Shown one piece after another: positions 1 to 5,292 of a stretch of DNA of 8,037 nucleotides (the stretch's first letter is position 1; each line of letters begins with the position of its first letter). Made by a program: the position numbers and the translations under genes. Under the pieces are notes generated by a model. That model made no database searches. It saw nothing but the letters and a program-made list of their open reading frames with translations, and was not told where the DNA came from. Location: the NCBI GenBank assembly GCA_012842645.1, contig DUSJ01000298.1, positions 1 through 8,037 of the forward strand, in the 5' to 3' direction. The DNA is from Clostridiaceae bacterium (GTDB taxonomy: Bacteria > Bacillota > Clostridia > DSM-8532).

Positions 1-24
1 TAGATATGAATAAAGTGTTAATTC

Positions 25-1503
25 TTAGAACTGCTCCGGCACCGAAGCCCTGCGCAAAGTGAAAATAAAACGTGAGCCTTTTCCTTCTTCGCTTTCGGCC
101 CTAATGGTCTCATTATGCGACACTATTATGTTCCTGGCGATGTAAAGGCCAAGGCCGACGCCGGAACGGTCCGTGCTCCTGGATTTGTCAGTTTTGTAGA
201 ACCTTTCGAAAATATTGGGAAGCTCTTCCTTCGGGATTCCGCTGCCCGTATCTTCGACCACGATTGTAGCCTTTTCCTTTTCCGTATATGTCCTGACGCG
301 TATCTCGCCTTTGGGGGGCGTAAACTTGATAGCGTTATGGATAAGATTAATCAGTACCCTTTGTATGGAATCCATGTCGGCATGGACAAACAGCCTCTCG
401 GTCTCAAAATCGGCCTTGAATTCAAGTTCCTTTTCGATCAGCATCTGCTGCAGGCTTATGACACAGCGCCGAACCAGTTCGTTGATATCAAAGTCGGTCA
501 TGCTGAGCAATACTTCTCCTGCCTGCATCCTGGCGAGATCAAGCAGGTCGTTGACCAGCTTCTGCATCCTGCGTACCTCGTCCCGCACTATGGCCAGGTA
601 ATATTCCTGTTTTTCGGGAGGGATTATACCATCAAGAATACCGTCGATATACCCTTTTATCGTGGTTATCGGTGTCCTTAATTCATGGCTCACGTTTCCG
701 ATGAAATCCCGTCTCATTCTCTCAAGGTTTTCGAGGGCTACGACCATATCGTTGAAACTGTCCGTGAGTTCGGCAATCTCGTCATTGCCCTTAATAATGA
801 TCCTCCCGGAATACTCTCCCGATGCCACCTTTCTTGCCGCAAGCTTGATCTGGTTGATGGGCCTTGTTATCCTCCTGCTTAAAAGTCCTGACATAATCAG
901 GGAGATCAATCCTCCCAGAAGGCCCGAAATGATGAAAATGATTATTACAGTTGATTTCAGTTTATAGATATCGGGAATCCTGGAATGTATGAGTATGACC
1001 CCGTTGGCTTCTATATTATATGGCGGCACATCGCTTATGCTGAAATACTGCCTGTAAGATACCCAATCCACTCCGGTGCCGCTGAAAAGGCCATAAAAGT
1101 CTCCCACCTCGTATTCTTTCCCCAGGATCGAATACTGGCGTTCGTCCGGGAGCCTGGGCCAGCCTTCATCGGTTTTTCCCAGGTTATTGATGATATCATC
1201 AGGAATATCGGAGTAGAAAATAATGTCTCCGTCAGCATCCGTGACCCAGATAAGAACGTCGTTGTTTTCGGCAAGAGTTTCGATGAAACTGGCAAAAAAG
1301 TACGGGCTCTGCGGGACCGGGTTTTTCAGTAAAACATCCAGCGCCGATACTACCCTTTCCGATATTTCTTCCATCTGCTGCGCTTTCTGTTCGGTCACTA
1401 TGTTATTCAGGCTGTAGTTCATGAATATGCCCGTCAGGACGAAACTGATAACCAGGACCGATATCACCAGCGCCAGGATCTTGCTGAACATTGTTTTTAG
1501 CAT
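25..1503 (-). CDS. Two-component sensor histidine kinase, membrane-bound
   Basis: This 492-residue protein senses an unknown external signal, autophosphorylates on histidine and passes the phosphate to the response regulator encoded just upstream. Seen in the sequence: a first membrane segment at about residues 8-29; an extracytoplasmic region of about 150 residues with a PAS/Cache-like strand (VLIWVTDADGDIIFYSD, 83-99); a second membrane segment at about 184-207; a HAMP linker at about 208-262 (RRITRPINQI); the H box SHELRTP with phosphoacceptor H273; the N box (NLIHNAIKF, N390); the G1 box EDTGSGIP (417-424); the F box ERFYKTDKSR; and the G2 box GVGLGLYIA (448-456). All catalytic boxes are intact. 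About 14 nt separate it from the regulator stop codon, so the two are co-transcribed. No strong Shine-Dalgarno precedes the first ATG; a second ATG four codons later is possible. The stimulus cannot be read from sequence. It lacks the cytoplasmic PAS domain that WalK/PhoR-type kinases usually carry. Confidence 0.95.
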   Translation of the reverse strand: MLKTMFSKILALVISVLVISFVLTGIFMNYSLNNIVTEQKAQQMEEISERVVSALDVLLKNPVPQSPYFFASFIETLAENNDVLIWVTDADGDIIFYSDIPDDIINNLGKTDEGWPRLPDERQYSILGKEYEVGDFYGLFSGTGVDWVSYRQYFSISDVPPYNIEANGVILIHSRIPDIYKLKSTVIIIFIISGLLGGLISLIMSGLLSRRITRPINQIKLAARKVASGEYSGRIIIKGNDEIAELTDSFNDMVVALENLERMRRDFIGNVSHELRTPITTIKGYIDGILDGIIPPEKQEYYLAIVRDEVRRMQKLVNDLLDLARMQAGEVLLSMTDFDINELVRRCVISLQQMLIEKELEFKADFETERLFVHADMDSIQRVLINLIHNAIKFTPPKGEIRVRTYTEKEKATIVVEDTGSGIPKEELPNIFERFYKTDKSRSTDRSGVGLGLYIARNIIVSHNETIRAESEEGKGSRFIFTLRRASVPEQF

Positions 1504-1517
1504 GATATACCGCTGCC

Positions 1518-2204
1518 CTACTTCACTTCGAATTTGTAGCCTACGCCCCAGACTGTCTTTATCTGCCAGTTATGTTCGATGGGTTCGAACTTCTCCCTCA
1601 GCCTCTTTATATGGACGTCCACTGTCCGGGTATCCCCGTAGAAGTCAAATCCCCAGACGTTTTCCAGCAGCTGTTCCCTCGTGAACACCTTGTTGGGGTT
1701 CGAGGCAAGGAAATATAGCAGTTCAAGCTCCTTGGGCGGCAGCTCTATATCCATTCCGTTCAGTTTAACAGAATAATTGGCTTTGCTGACCACGAGCCCT
1801 GGATATACAATCTGCTCGGGGGCCTCCTCCTGCCTGCCGGATCTTCTCAGCACCGCCCTGATGCGGGCAACCAGTTCCTTGGGCTCAAAGGGCTTCACCA
1901 TGTAGTCATCGGCTCCCAGCTCCAGCCCCAGGACCTTGTTGAAAGTCTCATCCTTAGCCGAAAGCATGATGATCGGGATAGAGCTCAGTTTCCTGATTTC
2001 CCTGCACACTTCCCATCCGTCCATTCCCGGGAGCATTATATCAAGTATAACTATATCGGGAGCTTTTTCCTTGAACAGTTCCACTGCCTTTCTCCCGTCA
2101 TGGCATACGGTTACCTGGAAATTCTCCTTCTCAAGGTAGATTCTTTCTATCTCGCATATATTCACATCATCGTCAACGACCAGGACATGTGCTCTTGCGC
2201 TCAT
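1518..2204 (-). CDS. OmpR/PhoB-family response regulator (winged helix)
   Basis: This is a 228-residue DNA-binding response regulator and the partner of the kinase immediately downstream. The receiver domain (about 4-120) has the acidic pair D11-D12, phosphoacceptor D55 in VILDIMLPGMDG, the switch S82 and K104 in the MVKPF motif. The C-terminal winged helix (about 130-227) has the OmpR signatures FTREQLLENVWG, the recognition helix TRTVDVHIKRLR and the closing VWGVGYKFE. Start choice: an in-frame ATG four codons upstream (2216) sits directly on the AAAGGA ribosome binding sequence and would have no site of its own. The ATG at 2204, giving MSARAHVLVVDDD, has that site 11 nt upstream and matches where receiver domains normally begin. 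Regulator-then-kinase order is typical of Firmicutes. Targets are unknown; autoregulation is common for such pairs. Confidence 0.95.
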   Translation of the reverse strand: MSARAHVLVVDDDVNICEIERIYLEKENFQVTVCHDGRKAVELFKEKAPDIVILDIMLPGMDGWEVCREIRKLSSIPIIMLSAKDETFNKVLGLELGADDYMVKPFEPKELVARIRAVLRRSGRQEEAPEQIVYPGLVVSKANYSVKLNGMDIELPPKELELLYFLASNPNKVFTREQLLENVWGFDFYGDTRTVDVHIKRLREKFEPIEHNWQIKTVWGVGYKFEVK

Positions 2205-2221
2205 TGAAACACCCATCCTTT

Positions 2222-2249
2222 ATCATATATTCTGCATCGATACCGTCAA
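2222..2249 (-). promoter_or_regulatory. Candidate sigma-A promoter for the two-component operon (proximal)
   Basis: On the minus strand TTGACG (2249-2244) lies 16 nt before TATGAT (2227-2222). The hexamers are better than those of the distal candidate, but transcription would begin inside or just before the AAAGGA ribosome binding site, leaving about a 10-nt leader. It may therefore be a chance match or give a nearly leaderless mRNA. Confidence 0.3.
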
Positions 2250-2259
2250 CATGCTGTCA

Positions 2260-2307
2260 GGGAACGGTCCGTAAATCCTGCCCGGCCGGTATTTGCCGGA
2301 CATTCCC
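2260..2307 (-). repeat. GC-rich imperfect dyad upstream of the response regulator
   Basis: GGGAA (2260-2264) and TCCG (2268-2271) pair with CGGA (2297-2300) and TTCCC (2303-2307), with a small asymmetric internal loop (CGG against CA). Inside lie several CCGG units (around 2283-2299) that could form a further short hairpin. It sits between the distal promoter candidate and the start codon, so it could be an operator for autoregulation or a structured leader. No poly-U tract follows, so it is not an intrinsic terminator. Confidence 0.4.
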
Positions 2308-2316
2308 GATAAATCA

Positions 2317-2345
2317 ATTATTGCGTATAACATGCCAAAATTCAA
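2317..2345 (-). promoter_or_regulatory. Candidate sigma-A promoter for the two-component operon (distal)
   Basis: On the minus strand TTGAAT (2345-2340) lies 17 nt before AATAAT (2322-2317). The spacing is ideal and the -35 is good, but the -10 is only fair. It would give a leader of about 105 nt containing a GC-rich dyad. This is assigned by eye only. Confidence 0.35.
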
Positions 2346-2401
2346 GCTGACACGGATTAACATATATTGAACAATTCATGAACGATTTGAAAATAAAGCC
2401 T

Positions 2402-2450
2402 GAACAAACAGAAAGACGGTCCTTCCGTCTTCGCGGACGAAGGACCGTCT
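2402..2450 (-). terminator. Rho-independent terminator of the purine permease gene
   Basis: A 12-bp perfect stem is formed by AGACGGTCCTTC (2414-2425) and GAAGGACCGTCT (2439-2450), with three more inner pairs (GTC/GAC) past a bulged base. Read on the minus strand it is followed by TTTCTGTTTGTT (2413-2402). It begins about 31 nt after the permease stop codon and insulates the two-component operon from permease transcription. Confidence 0.85.
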
Positions 2451-2481
2451 CCCTGTCTGCCTTTATCTTATCAGATTTAAA

Positions 2482-3900
2482 TTACAGTTTCAGGATCGCG
2501 GTCATGATAAAGTTGGCGATGAACAGCACCGTAACTACATACATGATGGGATGCACTTCTTTGGGTTTGCCCTTCATGATCTTTGTGAGAACATAGAAGA
2601 TAAATCCGACTGCGATACCGTTGGCTATACTGTAGGCGAACGGCATAACTACAGCAGTAAAGAATGCAGCCAGGGCTTCGTCGAAATCGTCCCATTTGAT
2701 TTTGGCAAACGACTCCATCATCAGCACGCCTACTATAATCAATGCGGGAGCCGTGGCGGCTGACGGAACAATGCCCGCTACCGGAGCAAACACAAGGCAT
2801 ACGAGGAAGAGTATGGCCGTAACTACGCTTGTCAGGCCGGTCTTTCCGCCTGCCCCTATTCCTGCGGCGCTCTCGACGTAGGTAGTGGTATTGGATGTTC
2901 CAAGAAGCGCGCCGATCGATGTGGCGGTAGCGTCTGCAAACAGGGCTTTATCCATCTTGGATTTGAATCCCTTTCCGCTGAACAGCTCTGCCTCATCCTT
3001 GTCATCAAAAATTCCGCTCTTCCTTCCTGTACCGATGAACGTGCCGATGGTATCGAAGGTATCTGACAGGCTGAAGGCAAGGATTGTGGTTATAACTATC
3101 AGGAGCTTGCCGGGATCGCTGAACAGCCCGCCGAAATCCAGGGCCAGGAAGGTCTCTGAAATGTCGGATATCTTATATGGAGTTTCCAGGCTGAGGTTCG
3201 TAACGCCCATAGGGATACCGATCAGTGTGGTAGCAACTATTCCTATCAGGATCGAACCATTGACCTTGAGGATCATCAGCACAGCGGTGATAATAAGACC
3301 GATGAGCGCCAGCTGGGCTGCCGGGTCGGTGAAATTGACCATTGCAGGAACAACATTGGCTCCGTTGGCAATTACGGTTTCCGGGGTCCCTTCGGGCGGA
3401 ATCAGTGTAAGGGGCGGCTCCGACGTAAACTTCAGGAACCCTGCGTTTTTAAAGCCGATGTAGGCTATGAACAACCCGATGCCGCCGCCGATGGCATACT
3501 GAAGAGACAGGGGAATAGCCTTGATAATAGCCTTCCTGATCTGGGTAGCTGTTATGACGATATTGATTATACCGCAGATAAATACCATGGCCAGGGCTTG
3601 CTGCCAGGTATAACCCAGCGCGAAGCATACGGTATAGGTAAAGAAAGCGTTCATTCCCATACCCGGCGCCTGGGCGTACGGGACATTGGCAAAAAGGCCC
3701 ATGATCAGCGTTGCTATGGCTGCTGCAAGTATCGTCGCAACGTAGATGCCGCCTTTTGGCATTCCTGTCGCTCCAAGAATAATAGGATTGACAAAAATGA
3801 TATACGCCATGGTGAAAAAAGTAGTCAGCCCGGCGATTGCTTCTGTCCTGACATTCGTTCCCTTTTCCCTGAGTTGGAACTGTTTTTCAAGAAATCCCAT
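2482..3900 (-). CDS. NCS2-family purine permease, AzgA/PbuG type
   Basis: This is a 472-residue integral membrane transporter that most likely imports adenine, guanine or hypoxanthine by proton symport for purine salvage. Family signatures are visible: the N-terminal GLTTFFTMAYIIFVNP (24-39), the QAPGMGMNAFFTYTV substrate-site region (77-91), FSLSDTFDTIGTFIGTG (276-292), and GTSNTTTYVESAAGIGAGG (334-352), which separate the AzgA branch from the uracil/xanthine branch of NCS2. Multiple hydrophobic segments continue to the C-terminus, and the length is slightly above the usual 430-450. One loop (about 155-190) is rich in proline and glycine and is probably the insertion that explains the extra length. 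It is a single-gene transcription unit with its own terminator and a dyad-rich upstream region. No purine biosynthesis genes lie nearby, so substrate choice cannot be refined from context. Confidence 0.93.
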   Translation of the reverse strand: MGFLEKQFQLREKGTNVRTEAIAGLTTFFTMAYIIFVNPIILGATGMPKGGIYVATILAAAIATLIMGLFANVPYAQAPGMGMNAFFTYTVCFALGYTWQQALAMVFICGIINIVITATQIRKAIIKAIPLSLQYAIGGGIGLFIAYIGFKNAGFLKFTSEPPLTLIPPEGTPETVIANGANVVPAMVNFTDPAAQLALIGLIITAVLMILKVNGSILIGIVATTLIGIPMGVTNLSLETPYKISDISETFLALDFGGLFSDPGKLLIVITTILAFSLSDTFDTIGTFIGTGRKSGIFDDKDEAELFSGKGFKSKMDKALFADATATSIGALLGTSNTTTYVESAAGIGAGGKTGLTSVVTAILFLVCLVFAPVAGIVPSAATAPALIIVGVLMMESFAKIKWDDFDEALAAFFTAVVMPFAYSIANGIAVGFIFYVLTKIMKGKPKEVHPIMYVVTVLFIANFIMTAILKL

Positions 3901-3907
3901 TTGTTTT

Positions 3908-3914
3908 CCCTCCT
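3908..3914 (-). promoter_or_regulatory. Ribosome binding site that fixes the permease start
   Basis: AGGAGGG on the minus strand (3914-3908) lies 7 nt before the ATG at 3900. An in-frame ATG at 3918 overlaps this site and would put it inside the coding region, so translation should begin at 3900 (MGFLEKQF). Confidence 0.85.
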
Positions 3915-3936
3915 GCATACTTTACTGATCCTTATC

Positions 3937-3970
3937 CATTGCCTGCTGGCACGCGCAAATTCCCGCAATG
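3937..3970 (-). repeat. 6-bp inverted repeat close to the permease ribosome site
   Basis: CATTGC (3937-3942) and GCAATG (3965-3970) pair across a 22-nt GC-rich loop, with one further wobble pair. It lies about 23 nt upstream of the AGGAGGG site. With the hairpins at 3983-4005 and 4023-4039 it makes a leader of several consecutive stems. On its own it is a weak signal. Confidence 0.3.
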
Positions 3971-3973
3971 AGC

Positions 3974-3979
3974 ATTATA
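3974..3979 (-). promoter_or_regulatory. Perfect TATAAT -10 element near the permease
   Basis: TATAAT reads on the minus strand from 3979 to 3974. The matching -35 position (around 4002-3997) is only TTTAGC, so it is weak alone and might need an activator. The inverted repeat at 3983-4005 covers its -35/spacer region, the usual place for an operator. It would give a leader of about 65 nt. Confidence 0.3.
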
Positions 3980-3982
3980 ACC

Positions 3983-4005
3983 GTGTTCAGCCTACCGCTA
4001 AACAC
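3983..4005 (-). repeat. 9-bp inverted repeat upstream of the permease (operator or RNA hairpin)
   Basis: Read on the minus strand, GTGTTTAGC and GCTGAACAC flank a 5-nt GGTAG loop; all nine pairs form, counting one U-G wobble. No U-tract follows, so it is not a terminator. It lies 3 bp upstream of the TATAAT at 3979-3974. It could act as a DNA operator or as an RNA stem in the longer transcript. Confidence 0.55.
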
Positions 4006-4008
4006 AAT

Positions 4009-4040
4009 TTTTCCGAAGTATAATGTTCTGAAAGAACATG
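4009..4040 (-). promoter_or_regulatory. PurBox-like inverted half-sites and short hairpin
   Basis: On the plus strand TTTTCCGAAGTAT is followed by AATGTTCTGAAAG. Each matches the Gram-positive PurR box (AWWWCCGAACWWT and its inverse) at most positions. The second element also forms a perfect 7-bp hairpin (ATGTTCT, 4023-4029; AGAACAT, 4033-4039; 3-nt loop). The two cores are 8 nt apart instead of the 16-17 nt known for Bacillus PurR, so the assignment is tentative. Location upstream of a purine transporter makes it worth noting. Confidence 0.3.
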
Positions 4041-4102
4041 CAGCCTGACAGCATGGTAAAGTATAAGGAAAAAATAAGAAAAGAATTGAAAATCACAGAA
4101 TA

Positions 4103-4130
4103 ATTCTATCACACGAATAGACAGAATCAA
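4103..4130 (-). promoter_or_regulatory. Candidate promoter of the purine permease (distal, extended -10)
   Basis: On the minus strand TTGATT (4130-4125) lies 16 nt before TAGAAT (4108-4103), which is preceded by TGA (an extended -10, TGnTAGAAT). Transcription would start near 4096 and give a leader of about 195 nt that contains all the dyads described below. Confidence 0.45.
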
Positions 4131-4178
4131 GTATTAAAAGACATAATTATAGATTTTTCTGCATAGAAATGCAAAACC

Positions 4179-5012
4179 TCAGTTGTAAAGCAAACCTACG
4201 ACTTTTTCCAGTATGCTGCCCGGCAAAATCTTTTTCAGGAACAGGATCAACTTGTACTGGAAACCGACTGTCGTTCGAACAGGAGGGTTTTTCTTCATGA
4301 CCATCCGGAAGATCATGCGGGCCACATCCTCCGGTGAAGGGCCGTTCTGCTCATCCTTCTCCATCCTTGCCAGAGATCTTCTGAACCTCTCATAATATGG
4401 CGAATCTTCGGTGGCATTTGCGGCTATTACCCTGTTACTGGTAAAGCCGGTCCTGGTATCTCCCGGCTCGACAATGCAGACTTTTATCCCGAAAGGCGCC
4501 GCTTCATACCGCAGGGCTTCCGCCAGACCCTCGACAGCGTACTTGCTGGAGCTGTAATGGGCCTGGTACGGGATTGAAATTACTCCGGCGACAGAGCTTA
4601 CGGCGATTATTCTTCCCTCTCCCTGGCTCCTCATAACGGGCAGAACCGCTTTTATTACCCGAAGGGTACCAAAAAAATTAACATCGAACTGGACACGGGC
4701 TTCCTCCATGGACACGTCTTCGACAGAGCCGGCGATCCCGGAGCCCGCATTGCTGATCAGGATGTCAATGCGCCCTTCTTTTTCCAATATGAATTTTATC
4801 CCTTTATCGACCGACTCGTCGTCCGTCACATCCATAGGGATCATTCTTATGAACCCTCCGGAAAGGTTGTCCCTTGCCTTGATTTCATCGATATTTCCCG
4901 ATACTTTCCTCGACGTGCCGTATACATGGAATCCTTTTTTCATCAGGTATTCCGCGGCAGCCGCGCCAATACCCGAAGACGCTCCCGTTATCAAAACAAT
5001 TCTGCTGTTCAT
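4179..5012 (-). CDS. Short-chain dehydrogenase/reductase (classical SDR)
   Basis: This 277-residue NAD(P)-dependent oxidoreductase probably reduces a ketone or oxidises an alcohol. The Rossmann fold signature TGASSGIG is at 9-16, the NAG motif at 88-90 and catalytic serine in the VSS stretch at 138-140. YSSSK gives catalytic Y153 and K157, and the PG motif is at 183-184. T33, S34 and R35 after the second strand suggest preference for NADPH. The C-terminal 45 residues (after PSPEDVARMIF) add a hydrophobic, basic tail ending VVGLLYN, which may touch membrane or an acyl substrate. The start at 5012 has only a weak GGTGA site 4 nt upstream, but TGASSGIG at residue 9 fits the family. It is divergent from the oxoamine synthase across about 280 nt. 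A ketosphinganine-type reductase role is suggested by that neighbour only; a general SDR of unknown substrate is the safe call. Confidence 0.92.
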   Translation of the reverse strand: MNSRIVLITGASSGIGAAAAEYLMKKGFHVYGTSRKVSGNIDEIKARDNLSGGFIRMIPMDVTDDESVDKGIKFILEKEGRIDILISNAGSGIAGSVEDVSMEEARVQFDVNFFGTLRVIKAVLPVMRSQGEGRIIAVSSVAGVISIPYQAHYSSSKYAVEGLAEALRYEAAPFGIKVCIVEPGDTRTGFTSNRVIAANATEDSPYYERFRRSLARMEKDEQNGPSPEDVARMIFRMVMKKNPPVRTTVGFQYKLILFLKKILPGSILEKVVGLLYN

Positions 5013-5045
5013 ATTTTCACCGGCTTATTATATATTTATTTTTAT

Positions 5046-5054
5046 ATTATAACA
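5046..5054 (-). promoter_or_regulatory. Extended -10 promoter candidate for the SDR gene
   Basis: On the minus strand TGT precedes a perfect TATAAT (5051-5046), giving the extended form TGnTATAAT. No convincing -35 lies 16-18 nt upstream, which is tolerated with an extended -10. The leader would be about 27 nt. Confidence 0.4.
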
Positions 5055-5091
5055 TGAAAAAGCCATCACCTGCATTGCCTTCATCAGACCG

Positions 5092-5147
5092 TGCCAAAGC
5101 TCTTAATCCAAGCGGCATGCCTTAAAGCGATTCCCTTTCCCGTGGCA
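5092..5147. repeat. Nested inverted repeats in the SDR/synthase divergent gap
   Basis: TGCCA (5092-5096) pairs with TGGCA (5143-5147). Inside, GCTCTTAA (5099-5106) pairs with TTAAAGC (5122-5128) leaving one bulged C, and the 8-bp palindrome GGCATGCC occupies 5114-5121. This block is visibly less AT-rich than the flanking promoter sequence. It could be a bidirectional operator or a small structured RNA, or chance. No known riboswitch consensus was recognised. Confidence 0.3.
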
Positions 5148-5195
5148 GCAAAGAACCGACCCTGTATAAATTTTGCTGGATATTTGGAATTAATG

Positions 5196-5204
5196 TGATA
5201 AAAT
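5196..5204 (+). promoter_or_regulatory. Extended -10 promoter candidate for the oxoamine synthase
   Basis: TGA followed by TAAAAT (5199-5204) forms an extended -10. The nearest -35-like hexamer, TTGCTG (5173-5178), is 20 nt away, too far for a good pair. The leader would be about 80 nt. Confidence 0.3.
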
Positions 5205-5226
5205 AATAGCGTATATTTTACTATGC

Positions 5227-5235
5227 TGGTATTAT
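5227..5235 (+). promoter_or_regulatory. Second extended -10 candidate for the oxoamine synthase
   Basis: TGG followed by TATTAT (5230-5235) is identical to the extended -10 of the abrB promoter in this window. There is no good -35. It is closer to the gene than the first candidate and would give a leader of about 50 nt. Confidence 0.28.
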
Positions 5236-5292
5236 TATCAGGTCATAATGTTTTCACAGAAATTACTATTTCCTGAAAAGGGGCGATTTTTA

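Noticed and set aside
115..681. Long open frame on the plus strand opposite the sensor kinase, with other shorter ones nearby
   Set aside because: It is antisense to conserved kinase domains, has no ribosome site or recognisable motif, and its length is explained by codon bias of the gene on the other strand.
3901..4100. Guanine/adenine riboswitch in front of the purine permease
   Set aside because: I looked for the conserved purine aptamer core on the minus strand and did not find it; the stems present have a different layout.
4157..4176. 8-bp hairpin just after the SDR stop codon, as a terminator
   Set aside because: The stem is AT-rich and followed on the minus strand by an A-run, not a U-run, so it does not fit an intrinsic terminator.
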